From positions 354,457-418,456 of the forward strand of contig CAWBBL010000009.1 in the NCBI GenBank assembly GCA_963786985.1: DNA of 64,000 nt, read 5' to 3'. Numbering within the stretch: position 1 is the first letter of the stretch; each line of letters begins with the position of its first letter. Positions 53,095 through 62,128 of the stretch are shown one piece after another. Source of the stretch: Desertimonas sp963786985 (GTDB taxonomy: Bacteria; Actinomycetota; Acidimicrobiia; Acidimicrobiales; Ilumatobacteraceae). The position numbers were made by a program, and so were the translations under genes. A model generated the notes under the pieces. It searched no databases, was not told the DNA's origin, and saw only the letters and a list, made by a program, of their open reading frames with translations.

Positions 53095-53613
53095 ATGACC
53101 GAGGGCGCGGCCGGCGCCGATGCCAAGCGAGTGGTCCGAGCACGGATGCGCGAAGTCCGTGCCGCCGTCGCCGCTGATCCGGTGGATCGGGCGCGGCGCT
53201 CGGCGTCGATCTGCGACCAGCTGATCGCCTCGATCGAGCCACGGTTGTCGTCAGTGGGGCGGCTTTCGTTGTTGCTCTTCGAGGCTCTCTCCGGCGAGCC
53301 CGACCTGGCCGTCCTCGCCGAGTGGTGTACCGCCAACCACGTCGTGACCTACGTGCCGGTCGTCGATGGGGACGCGCTACGCGTCGAACCTGGCGACGTC
53401 GACCCGGTGGTGCTCGATGTGGTCGTCGTCCCCGGCCTGGCCTTCACCGCCCGTGGCGACCGGCTCGGCCAGGGCGGCGGCCACTTCGATCGATTTCTCC
53501 CCCGACTGCACAGCGACTGCCTGCGCATCGGTGTGGCCTTTCACGAACAGCTCGTCGACGAGTTGCCGACCGATGGCCACGACGTCGCCGTCGACGTCGT
53601 GATCACCGACTGA
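53095..53613 (+). CDS. 5-formyltetrahydrofolate cyclo-ligase
   Basis: The 172-residue enzyme converts 5-formyl-THF to 5,10-methenyl-THF with ATP. Family features are the N-terminal Lys-Arg helix (AKRVVRARMREVRAAVAAD), SLLLFEALSGEPDL and the signature VVVPGLAFTARGDRLGQGGGHFDRFL. ATG 53095 has AGGAGAG four bases upstream. A hairpin that could terminate it starts 33 bases after the stop. Confidence 0.93.
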   Translation: MTEGAAGADAKRVVRARMREVRAAVAADPVDRARRSASICDQLIASIEPRLSSVGRLSLLLFEALSGEPDLAVLAEWCTANHVVTYVPVVDGDALRVEPGDVDPVVLDVVVVPGLAFTARGDRLGQGGGHFDRFLPRLHSDCLRIGVAFHEQLVDELPTDGHDVAVDVVITD

Positions 53614-53646
53614 CTCTTCGGACGATTTGCGGATGCCGAAAGCACG

Positions 53647-53692
53647 AAGTCCCGACAAATCGCGCTCACATCGGCGCGCCGTGTCGGGACTT
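53647..53692 (+). terminator. Stem-loop after the folate gene
   Basis: AAGTCCCGACA (53647-53657) and its perfect reverse complement (53682-53692) form an 11 bp stem around a 24-base loop. It follows the cyclo-ligase stop by 33 bases and precedes the peptide-transporter promoter region. No U-run follows, so a Rho-independent function is uncertain; an mRNA-stabilising or regulator site is the alternative. Confidence 0.45.
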
Positions 53693-53751
53693 CCACCAGC
53701 AACGGTCGGGGATCGGGTGGCCGACGCCTAACATTGCCGCCCGGTACTAGT

Positions 53752-53785
53752 CTGACATTGCCCACAGTTTGGGAAACTGTGTCAG
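53752..53785 (+). promoter_or_regulatory. Operator-like inverted repeat upstream of the peptide transporter operon
   Basis: CACAGTTT (53763-53770) and AAACTGTG (53774-53781) form a perfect 8 bp dyad with a GGG centre, flanked by CTGAC (53752-53756) and GTCAG (53781-53785). It lies 26 bases before the TTG start codon of the first permease, and TACTAG or TAGTCT boxes lie just upstream. It could be a repressor site or the leader hairpin of the operon. Confidence 0.45.
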
Positions 53786-53806
53786 GCGTTCTGGAGGGAG
53801 GTCGGT

Positions 53807-54784
53807 TTGGGGAGGTACCTGTTCAAACGGTTGATCAATTACATGATCATGTTCTTCGTCGCCGTGTCCCTGGCCTACTTCCTCGCCGCCAGCCGACTCA
53901 ACCCGCGGCTGCTCTACGACATCACCAACCCGAACCTCGACTGGGACAGCATCAACGCGTCGCTGTCGGACAAGAACCTCAACCCGGACGAGCCGATCCT
54001 CAGCCGCTACTTCGACTGGCTCGGAGGCGTCATTCACGGCGACTGGGGACAGAAGCCGAAGTCCGGTTCGGTCAACGACGAGATCATGAACCGTGTCCCG
54101 GTGAGCTTCCGTCTCGTCATCGGCGGCTTCTTGATCGGCTCGATCGGTGGCATCGTGCTCGGCGCCTGGTCGGCGACGAAGCAGTACAAGCCGTCCGACC
54201 GGCTCGTGACGCTGTGGTCGCTGATCATCATTTCCACGCCCACGTTCGTCATCGCGGTCGTTCTGCAGATTGTGACGATTCGCCTTGGTCGGGCGTTCGA
54301 CTTCCAGTGGGAGTTCCTCGGCGAGACCGGTGTGCGCGATGCTCCGTTCATACCGCGCATGCTCGATCGTGGCGAGCACCTGTTGCTCCCGACGCTGACC
54401 TTGGCGCTCCCCTTGTTCGCGATCTACAGCAGGTATCAGCGCAACCTGATGCTCGACACGTTGCATGCCGACTACGTGCGCACGGCCCGAGCGAAGGGAC
54501 TCACGAAGCGGCAGGCCGTTTTCAAACACGCCCTGCGCACCGCCCTCATCCCAGTCGGCACGCTGTTCGCCTTCTCCCTCGCCGCCGTGTTCACGGGAGC
54601 GACGTTCACCGAGACGTTGTTCGGATGGCACGGGATGGGTGAGTACCTCGTGACCTCGATCAGCGGTCAGGACGTCAACGGGGCCGTAGCTGTTGCCGCA
54701 TTCGGCGCGGTGGCGTTCTTCCTCGGCGCGATCCTGTCCGAGGTCTTCGTGGTGATGCTCGACCCACGCGTGCGGGTGGGCTGA
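53807..54784 (+). CDS. Peptide ABC transporter permease (DppB/OppB type)
   Basis: The 325-residue inner-membrane permease is the first gene of the transporter operon, with GGAGGGAGG five bases before the TTG start. Signatures are the N-terminal YLFKRLINYMIMFFVAVSLAYFL and the cytoplasmic EAA loop DYVRTARAKGLTKRQAVFKHALRTALIPVGT. A long periplasmic loop after the first helix (about residues 30-95) is typical. The C-terminus reads FGWHGMGEYLVTSISGQDVNGAVAV, as in OppB. The second permease starts nine bases downstream. Confidence 0.93.
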   Translation: MGRYLFKRLINYMIMFFVAVSLAYFLAASRLNPRLLYDITNPNLDWDSINASLSDKNLNPDEPILSRYFDWLGGVIHGDWGQKPKSGSVNDEIMNRVPVSFRLVIGGFLIGSIGGIVLGAWSATKQYKPSDRLVTLWSLIIISTPTFVIAVVLQIVTIRLGRAFDFQWEFLGETGVRDAPFIPRMLDRGEHLLLPTLTLALPLFAIYSRYQRNLMLDTLHADYVRTARAKGLTKRQAVFKHALRTALIPVGTLFAFSLAAVFTGATFTETLFGWHGMGEYLVTSISGQDVNGAVAVAAFGAVAFFLGAILSEVFVVMLDPRVRVG

Positions 54785-54793
54785 GGAGGCGCA

Positions 54794-55744
54794 ATGACCA
54801 TCGATGTGCTCGCCACCGAGGCCGGCGCCGCCGAGCACCTCGCCGAATTCCCTACCGAGATCGACGACGCGGCGAGGACCAAACACCTCAGCCGCCGGGC
54901 CTTGCTGCTGCGCCGTTTCCTGCGCAACAAGACCGCCGTCGTCGGCGTGTTCATGTACCTGTTCCTGATCGTCCTGGCGATCTTCGGCCCCAAGGTGCTC
55001 ACCGAGTGGAACTACACCGAGTTGGATCAGACGGCGTTCCTCCAGGGCCCGAGTTGGAGCCACAAGCTAGGGACCACCCAGGCGGGCCGCGATGTGCTGG
55101 CGATGAGCCTGCAGGGTCTGCGCGTGTCGATGCTGATCAGCCTCGTCGTCGGCCTCGGGGCGACGACGGTCGCGGCGATCGTCGGGTCGTTCGCGGCGTA
55201 CTTCGGCGGATGGTTGGAGCGCGTTTCGCTCTGGACCATCGACCTGCTGCTCGTGCTGCCGGCGTTCCTGATCATCGCCTTGTTCATGCGCAACATCAAC
55301 TCCAACCTGGCCATCTGGCTGGCGTTCTGGCTGATGTTCCTCAGCTGGATGCTGTCGGCACGGATCGTGCGCAGCTTGACGATGTCGGTGCGCGACCGCG
55401 AGTACGTCACGGCGGCCAAGTACATGGGAGTGCGCGGCCCGACGATCATCGTCCGCCACATCCTTCCCAACGTCGCGTCGCTGTTGATCATCGACGCCAC
55501 GCTGGCGATCGCCGCCGCCGTCATCGCCGAGACGAGCCTGTCGTTCTTCGGCTTCGGCATCCGTTCTCCGGAGGTCTCCCTCGGCACCGTCATCGCCGAG
55601 GGCGCGCGGATGGCGACCACATTCCCGTGGGTCTTCGCCGGAGGCGCTGGATTCCTCGTGTTCATGGTGCTGGCCATCAACTTCATCGGCGACGGTCTGC
55701 GTGACGCCTTCGACCCGAGCTCGCAGTCGGGCGGGAAGGCCTAG
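54794..55744 (+). CDS. Peptide ABC transporter permease (DppC/OppC type)
   Basis: The 316-residue permease starts at ATG 54794 after GAGGAGG. The N-terminal OppC domain includes RRFLRNKTAVVGVFMYLFLIV; the EAA motif region is REYVTAAKYMGVRGPTIIVRHILPN; the C-terminus has AETSLSFFGFGIRSPEVSLGTVIAEG. It pairs with the OppB-type permease to form the membrane channel. Confidence 0.93.
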   Translation: MTIDVLATEAGAAEHLAEFPTEIDDAARTKHLSRRALLLRRFLRNKTAVVGVFMYLFLIVLAIFGPKVLTEWNYTELDQTAFLQGPSWSHKLGTTQAGRDVLAMSLQGLRVSMLISLVVGLGATTVAAIVGSFAAYFGGWLERVSLWTIDLLLVLPAFLIIALFMRNINSNLAIWLAFWLMFLSWMLSARIVRSLTMSVRDREYVTAAKYMGVRGPTIIVRHILPNVASLLIIDATLAIAAAVIAETSLSFFGFGIRSPEVSLGTVIAEGARMATTFPWVFAGGAGFLVFMVLAINFIGDGLRDAFDPSSQSGGKA

Positions 55745-55747
55745 CGC

Positions 55748-57853
55748 TTGAGCGAGCTCGCCGTAGCGCCGAAGCAGCGCAAGACAACGACCGGTACGGT
55801 CCTCAGCGTCCAGGACCTGCACGTCGAGTTCCCGTCCGAGGACGGCGTCGTCAAGGCGGTCCGCGGCATCGACTTCGAGCTGGCCACCGGCGAGGTGCTC
55901 GGCATCGTCGGGGAGTCCGGCTCGGGCAAGTCGGTCACGTCACTGGCGATCATGGGGCTGTTGCCACCCGGCGCCAAGGTCACCGGCTCGATCACCCTGC
56001 ACGGCAACGAGCTGCTCGGCAAGAGCGACGGGGGAATGACGAAGATCCGTGGGCACGAACTGGCGATGGTGTTCCAGGACCCGCTGTCGGCACTCACGCC
56101 GATCTACACGATCGGGTTCCAACTCATCGAAGCGCTGCAGGTGCATCAGAACCTGTCCAGGTCGGCGGCGGAGAAGCGGGCCGTCGAACTGCTCGAGGTC
56201 GTCGGAATCCCCAACGCCAAGCTGCGCGTCAAGTCGTTCCCCCACGAGTTCTCCGGTGGGATGCGCCAGCGGGTGATGATCGCCATGGCGATCGCCAACG
56301 ATCCCGACGTGATCATCGCCGACGAGCCGACGACGGCTCTCGACGTGACGATCCAGGCGCAGGTCCTCGACGTCCTCAAGCTGGCCCAGAAGGAGACCGG
56401 CGCGGCGGTGATCATGATCACCCACGACCTCGGGGTGGTCGCCGGGATCGCTGATCGGGTCCAGGTGATGTACGCCGGGCGTTCGGTCGAGACGGGAACG
56501 ATCGACGACGTCTACTACCGCCCGCGCATGCCGTACACGATCGGCCTGCTCGGGTCCGTGCCGCGCCTCGACGAGGCGGAGAAGCGGGCCCTGGTGCCGA
56601 TCGAGGGCAACCCGCCATCGCCCCTGAACCTGCCGCCGGGCTGCAAGTTCGTGCCCCGTTGCCCGATGGCGATCGAGGCGTGCAACGCCGCCGAACCGGA
56701 GCTGCTGGAAGTCGACACGCCCGGTCACCGCGCCGCGTGCATCCGCAGCGGTGACGTGGCCGCCGGCTCCCTCGGCTTCCGCGACATCTACCACCTTCCC
56801 GAGCTCGGCGAGCCTCCGGTGGCCAAGCTGCCGCGGGAGCAACGTATCGAGGTCCTGCGCCTCGACGGGCTCGTCAAGGAGTTCCCGCTGACCAAGGGTG
56901 CCGTGTTCAAGAAGCGCATCGGCACCGTGCACGCTGTCGACGGCGTCGACATCGACATCCGCGAAGGCGAGACGCTCGGCCTCGTCGGCGAGTCCGGCTG
57001 CGGCAAGACGACGACGCTGCTGCAGATCCTCGACCTCGTCAAACCGCAGCAGGGACAGATCGTCGTACTCGGCAAGACGACCGAGGAGTTGCAGTCACGC
57101 GCCCAACGCAAGGCGATCCGTCGCGATCTGCAGGTCGTGTTCCAGGACCCGATGGCATCGCTCGACCCGCGATTGCCCGTGTTCGACGTCCTCGCCGAAC
57201 CGATGCGCGCCCACGGTGTCGACAAGGAAGCGATCGGCAAGCGCGTCGACGAGTTGTTGAAGCTCGTCGGCCTCGAGCCGAGTCACGCCAACCGCTACCC
57301 GCAACACTTCTCCGGCGGACAGCGCCAGCGCATCTGCATCGCCAGGGCGCTCGCCCTGCAACCCAGGCTGATCGTCCTCGACGAGCCCGTCGCCGCCCTC
57401 GACGTGTCGATCCAGGCGGGGGTCATCAACCTCCTCGACCAGCTGCGCGCCGAGCTCAACCTCTCCTACTTGTTCGTCGCCCACGACCTCGCAGTCGTCC
57501 GCCACATCGCCGACCGCGTCGCCGTGATGTACCTCGGGCGAATCGTCGAGATCGGCGACGTCGACTCGGTGTTCGACACACCCACCCACCCGTACACCCA
57601 GGCGTTGCTGTCGGCGGTGCCGATCCCCGACCCGGAGAAGGAGCGGACGAGGGCGCGGATCCTGCTCAAGGGCGACCTGCCCAGTCCCCTGGAGCGTCCA
57701 TCGGGATGCCGCTTCCGTACTCGCTGCCCGAAGTTCCTCACCCTCACCGATGACGAGCAAGTGCGCTGCATCGAGGAGGATCCGAGCCTGCGGGCGTCGG
57801 CAACAGATCACCAGGCCGCCTGCCACTACCAGGAAGTGGTCAGCGTGTTCTGA
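55748..57853 (+). CDS. Fused double ATPase of peptide ABC transporter (DppD-DppF type)
   Basis: The 701-residue protein holds both nucleotide-binding domains. Domain 1: Walker A GESGSGKS, signature FSGGMRQRV, Walker B VIIADEPTTALDV. Domain 2 (from about residue 370): Walker A GESGCGKT, signature FSGGQRQRI, Walker B LIVLDEPVAALDV. Each is followed by the oligopeptide-transporter C-terminal motif with paired Cys (CKFVPRCP and CRFRTRCP). In many bacteria these are two genes; the fusion is common in actinobacteria. It starts at TTG 55748, three bases after the oppC-type stop. Confidence 0.94.
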   Translation: MSELAVAPKQRKTTTGTVLSVQDLHVEFPSEDGVVKAVRGIDFELATGEVLGIVGESGSGKSVTSLAIMGLLPPGAKVTGSITLHGNELLGKSDGGMTKIRGHELAMVFQDPLSALTPIYTIGFQLIEALQVHQNLSRSAAEKRAVELLEVVGIPNAKLRVKSFPHEFSGGMRQRVMIAMAIANDPDVIIADEPTTALDVTIQAQVLDVLKLAQKETGAAVIMITHDLGVVAGIADRVQVMYAGRSVETGTIDDVYYRPRMPYTIGLLGSVPRLDEAEKRALVPIEGNPPSPLNLPPGCKFVPRCPMAIEACNAAEPELLEVDTPGHRAACIRSGDVAAGSLGFRDIYHLPELGEPPVAKLPREQRIEVLRLDGLVKEFPLTKGAVFKKRIGTVHAVDGVDIDIREGETLGLVGESGCGKTTTLLQILDLVKPQQGQIVVLGKTTEELQSRAQRKAIRRDLQVVFQDPMASLDPRLPVFDVLAEPMRAHGVDKEAIGKRVDELLKLVGLEPSHANRYPQHFSGGQRQRICIARALALQPRLIVLDEPVAALDVSIQAGVINLLDQLRAELNLSYLFVAHDLAVVRHIADRVAVMYLGRIVEIGDVDSVFDTPTHPYTQALLSAVPIPDPEKERTRARILLKGDLPSPLERPSGCRFRTRCPKFLTLTDDEQVRCIEEDPSLRASATDHQAACHYQEVVSVF

Positions 57854-57923
57854 CACAGGTTTCGTTCCGCCGCGACGAGCCGTCGGCCGCCGGGGGAGTG
57901 AAAGCAACAAGGGTCGGTCGACG

Positions 57924-58163
57924 ACGTTGTCGATCTGCCACCGGACCAACTTGGAGGATTTGAATGACACGAAAGAGAGGCACCGCCTTCCGGGCGGCGC
58001 TCATCGCTTCGCTCACCGTCGCTTTCGGCGTCGGGAGCAGCGCGCTGGCAACGACGCCGCCGAGCGAGCCTGCCGGTGGTGGTGGGGGCGAATGCCCACG
58101 CGACATCGCCGCTGCCGCGGCAGCGGCGACGACCGTCCCGGAGACCACGGCTGCGCCGGCGAC
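57924..58163 (+). repeat. 240 bp duplicated leader, first copy (second at 59935-60174)
   Basis: The promoter-proximal leader, Shine-Dalgarno sequence and first 66 or so codons of binding protein 1 recur 2011 bases downstream with only five mismatches seen in about 240. The rest of the two genes is clearly less alike. This points to a recent tandem duplication or gene conversion limited to the 5' end. Confidence 0.85.
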
Positions 58164-59856
58164 CACTGCGGCAGCCGCCGCCCCGGCGACCACTGCGGCA
58201 GCCGCCCCGGAGACGACCGCCGCGGCACCGGTGGAGACGGCTCCGCCGCCCACGCTGCCAGCGAATGTCAGCGAGCTCGACGCCGAGAGCACGATCAGCA
58301 TCAACCCGCAGCCCCGCGACTCCCTGCAGCAGGGTGGCACGCTCCGGCTGTCGGTGGGATCGCTCGCCGAGAACTGGAATCCCAGTCACCCCGGAGGGCA
58401 ACGAGCTCGACTTCGACGAGGTCCTCGAGCCGATGGCGTACTACGCATGGCTCGTCGACAGCGAGGGCGTTCCCACGCTCAATCCCGACTACGTGCTCGA
58501 GTTCACCGAGTCCGAGGACAGCCTCGTCGCAGACGTACACGTTGAACCCGGAGGCGGTCTGGCACAGTGGTGAGCCGATCACCGCTGCCGACTGGCAAGC
58601 GGAGTGGGCGGCGAACAACGGCTTGAACCCGGACTTCCAGATCCATCAGCTCGGAGGGCTATGAGCTGATCACGTCGGTCGAACAGGGAGTCGACGAGTT
58701 CGAGGTCATCGTCTCCTACTGCATGCCGTATCCCGACTTCGAGGGCCTGTTCCAGGAGTTCGGTCCCGCCGAGTCGGTCGCCGATGCAGAGACGTTCAAC
58801 ACCGGCTGGATCGGGCCGATCAACAATGACTGGATGACCGGTCCGTACGAGGTCGGCACGTACGATGACGCAGCAGGATTCGTTGAGCTGGTGCCGAGCG
58901 ACACGTGGTGGGGTGCCCCGCCGCTGCTCGACTCGATCACGTTCACGGTGATCAGCACCGACGCCGTGCCGCAGGCCTTCGCCAACAACGAGCTCGACTC
59001 GTTCGACATCGGTCCCGATCCCAACGGCTACGCCCTGGCCTTCAACACACCGGGCGCCGAGATCCGCGCCGCCGCCGGTCCGCAGTGGCGCCAGGTCACG
59101 CTCAACTCGGGTCCCAACGGAGGTCTGATCCAGGACCAAGTGGTGCGTCAGGCGATCCAGATGTCGCTCGACCGGGCCGCCATCGGCGTGTCCGACCTGG
59201 CTGGCATCCCGTGGCCGGCGAAGCCGCTCGGCAACCACATCCTCGTCGAGAACAACGCGGCGTATGTCGACAACTCCGACCCGTGGGGCACCTACAACCC
59301 CGAAGCGGCGATGGCCCTGCTCGAGGAGAACGGCTGGGTCGACTCCGACGGCGACGGCGTGCGCGAGAAGGACGGTCAACCGTTGACCGTCCGCCACACG
59401 CAGATCGTCGCCGTACCAGTGTCGGAGAACGAAGCTCAGTTGGTCCAGAGCCAACTTGCCGAGGTCGGCATCGAGGTCGAGGTCGTCGACACCACCGCCC
59501 AGGAGTTCAGCAACGTGCTCGTCGCCGGTGAGTTCGAGATGATGGCGTTCTCCTGGATCGGCACACCGTTCCCGTACTCAGGGGTCCAGCAGATCTACGG
59601 CACGGGTTCGGACAGCAACTTCGCGTACTCGAACATTCCCGAGATCGACCCGATGATCGACCAGTTGGCAACGACGGTCGACGAGGCCGAGCGGGCGAGG
59701 ATCGCCAACGAGATCGACGTGATCCTGTGGGAGTACGGGCACACGATCCCGCTGTACCAGCGTCCCGAGCTCGTCGCCACGAACGCAGCCCTTGCCAACT
59801 ACGGCGCATTGGGGCTGCAGGACCCGATCATCTACACCGACGTCGGCTACATGTGA
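57964..59856 (+). pseudogene. Family 5 (peptide) solute-binding protein 1, three frameshifts
   Basis: Repaired, this is an extracellular solute-binding protein of about 630 residues (SBP_bac_5). The signal peptide is followed by GECPRDIAAAAAAATT and an Ala/Thr/Pro linker, then LQQGGTLRLSVGSLAENWNP and the binding domain, ending IYTDVGYM. As written, the frame shifts near 58396 (extra base in CCCCGGAGGGC), 58525 and 58657 (CTCGGAGGGC), each +1, so the original frame returns and runs 380 codons to TGA 59856. There is no lipobox; the linker may span the cell wall. It is the first of three binding proteins behind the permease/ATPase genes. Function as transporter partner is expected if the shifts are assembly errors. 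Confidence 0.8.
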
Positions 59857-59880
59857 GCTGACGCTTAGTCAAACCATTAC

Positions 59881-59918
59881 GGAAGAAGCCCGGCGGTCAC
59901 GACCGCCGGGCTTCTTCC
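59881..59918 (+). terminator. Rho-independent terminator after binding protein 1
   Basis: An 18 bp perfect stem, GGAAGAAGCCCGGCGGTC (59881-59898) and its reverse complement (59901-59918), with a minimal loop, 24 bases after the stop. The descending arm ends in a pyrimidine-rich CTTCTTCC. This is the strongest terminator in the window. Transcription of the second binding protein gene therefore probably starts from its own promoter in the duplicated leader. Confidence 0.9.
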
Positions 59919-59974
59919 TGCCAAACGGTCGGCTACGTTGTCGATCTGCCACCGGACCAACTTGGAGGATTTGA

Positions 59975-61861
59975 ATGACACGAAAGAGAGGCACCGCCTT
60001 CCGGGCGGCGCTCATCGCTTCCCTCACCGTCGCTTTCGGCGTCGGGAGCAACGCGCTGGCAACGACGCCGCCGAGCGAGCCTGCCGGTGGTGGTGGGGGC
60101 GAATGCCCACGCGACATCGCCGCCGCTGCGGCGGCGGCGACGACCGTCCCGGAGACCACGGCTGCGCCGGCGACGACCGCTGCGGCAGCCGCCCCGGCGA
60201 CCACCGCTGCGGCCGCCCCGGTGACCACTGCCCCGGCAACGGAGACGACACCTCCTCCGACCTTGCCGGCGGACGTCAGCCAGCTCGACGCTGAGGCGAC
60301 CAGCAACATCAATCCGCAGCCGCGTGACAGCCTGCAGCAGGGCGGCACGTTGCGTCAGTACGTCGGCTCGCTAGCCGACAACTGGAACCCCAACCATCCC
60401 GACGGCAATCAGCTCGACTTCACGCAGGTGCGCCAGCCGATGAGCTACTTCCCGTTCATCTTTGACGCCGAGGCGACCGCGACCGTCAACCCTGACTTCG
60501 TGTCGGGCTTCGAAGCGTCCGAGGACCTCTTGACACTCACGTACAACTGAACCCGGAGGCGGTGTTCCACAACGGTGAGAGCATCACTTGGCGAGCGACT
60601 GGAACGCCCTGTGGAACGCCCTCAACGGGCTCAACCCGGAGTTCCAGATCGTGTGCGGCGAGGGCTATGACCTGATCACGTCCGTGGAGCAGGGCGCCGA
60701 CGAGTTCGAGGTGATCGTCACATTCTGCGAGCCCTATCCGGATTACGAGGCGTTGTTCTCGCGAGACCGCCCCGCTGGAGGCCATCGCCGACCCCGAGAC
60801 GTTCAACAGCGGATGGGTCGGGCCGACATCAACAACGACTGGTTCACCGGTCCGTTCGAGCTCGGCACCTACGACGCCGGCGCGGGATTCGTCGAGCTGG
60901 TGCCGAGCGACTCGTGGTGGGGGACCGAGCCGTTGCTCGACTCGCTCACCCGTTGCCCTCGATCCGTCCGCCGCTCCACAGGCGTTCGCCAACAACGAGC
61001 TCGACACGTTCGACATCGGTCCCGATCCCAACGGCTATGCCCTGTCGTTCAACACACCGGGTTCAGAGATCCGCGCCGCTGCCGGCCCGAACTGGCGTCA
61101 CGTAACGATGAACTCAGGACCGAACGGCGGCCTGATCCAGGATCAGGTGATTCGTCAGGCGATCCAGATGTCCGTCGACCGTGCCGCCATCGGCGTGTCC
61201 GACCTCGCCGGCATCCCTTGGCCGGCAAAGCCGTTGAACAACCATCTCTTCGTCGAGAACTCGCCGTTCTACGCTGACAACGCCGGAGAGTTCGGTACCT
61301 ACAACCCCGATGGGGCGATGGCCCTGCTCGAGGAGAACGGCTGGGTCGCCGGTGCCGACGGCGTTCGGGAGAAGGACGGCCAACGGTTGACCGTCCGCTT
61401 CTCCCAGCTCGTCGGTGTGCCGGTGTCGGAGAACGAAGCTCAGCTCTTGCAGAGCCAGCTGGCCGAGGTGGGCATCGAGGTGGAGATCATCGACGTGCCG
61501 GTGCAGGACTTCAGCGCCACGCTGACGTCCGGGGAGTACGAGCTGATCGCCTTTTCGTGGATCGGGACGCCGTTTCCGTTCCGCGGCGTCGACCAGCTGT
61601 ACGGCACTGGATCGGAGAGCAACTTCGCCTACTCGACGATCCCCGAGATCGATCCGATGATCGCACAACTGGCCACCACAATCGACGACGCTGATCGTGC
61701 CGTGATCGCCAACGAGATCGACATGATCTTGTGGGAGTTCGGTCACACTATTCCGCTTGTATCAGCGCCCTGAGCTCGTGGCAGCTCGGGCCGATCTCGC
61801 CAACTTCGGTGCGTTCGGCTTCCAGACGCCGGTCATCTGGACCGACGTCGGCTACATGTGA
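59975..61861 (+). pseudogene. Family 5 (peptide) solute-binding protein 2, multiple frameshifts
   Basis: Paralogue of the preceding gene with the same signal peptide, GECPRDIAAAAAAATT motif and Ala/Thr/Pro linker. The frame must shift near 60546, 60582, 60772, 60826, 60955 and 61757 to follow the family sequence (TLNPEAVFHNGESI, SDWNALWNALNGLNPEFQI, LEAIADPETFNSGWVG, INNDWFTGPFELGTYD, FANNELDTF, then LYQRPELVAARA to IWTDVGYM). Its longest intact stretch, 61108-61757, is excellent SBP_bac_5 sequence. So many lesions in otherwise conserved DNA suggest consensus errors in a repeat region, or a decaying copy. A terminator follows. Confidence 0.75.
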
Positions 61862-61886
61862 GCTGACGCTCACCCGCAATCACTGA

Positions 61887-61920
61887 GAGGGCCCCGGCAG
61901 CATCCGCTGCCGGGGCCCTC
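61887..61920 (+). terminator. Stem-loop terminator after binding protein 2
   Basis: GAGGGCCCCGGCAGC (61887-61901) and its perfect reverse complement (61906-61920) form a 15 bp stem with a 4-base ATCC loop, 25 bases after the stop codon. The following bases are CCCGCG rather than T-rich, as is common for actinobacterial terminators. Confidence 0.8.
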
Positions 61921-61930
61921 CCGCGTCCCG

Positions 61931-61990
61931 ACCCGAGTGTTTGCGGCCACCCGAGTGCCACCGGGCGCACCTTGCGACCGGAACACTCGG
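61931..61990 (+). promoter_or_regulatory. CCGAGTG repeat cluster upstream of binding protein 3
   Basis: ACCCGAGTG occurs at 61931-61939 and 61949-61957 (18 bases apart). The first lies in CCGAGTGTT (61933-61941), which is mirrored by AACACTCGG at 61982-61990, a perfect 9 bp inverted repeat. A TAGGTT box at 62087-62092 may be the -10, and GGGAGG precedes the ATG at 62129. Binding protein 3 therefore seems to have its own regulated promoter, unlike the duplicated leader of copies 1 and 2. Confidence 0.4.
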
Positions 61991-62128
61991 ATGCCGGTCA
62001 CAGAGTCGATCCGCGGGGCGCTGGACCGATTCCCTCTATCCGACGAGCACGCAACTCGGTTCAAGCCGTCGTCGTCGCGGCCGTCTTAGGTTGCGAGCAC
62101 CACACGACTGGCCTTTGGGAGGCGCGCA

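Noticed and set aside
52478..53242. 5' extension of the RRM frame through the flavin reductase gene
   Set aside because: Out of frame with a clear flavin reductase gene; no family similarity upstream of the RRM.
53647..53692. Riboswitch before the peptide transporter
   Set aside because: Only a simple stem is visible; no conserved aptamer core recognised.
58090..60240. Ala/Thr codon repeats as a CRISPR or satellite array
   Set aside because: The repeats are in frame and encode the protein linker; no regular spacer structure.
57964..61861. Programmed +1 frameshifting in the binding proteins
   Set aside because: Too many sites per gene, at differing positions and contexts; no conserved slippery site plus stop shared by the copies. 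Errors or decay are simpler.
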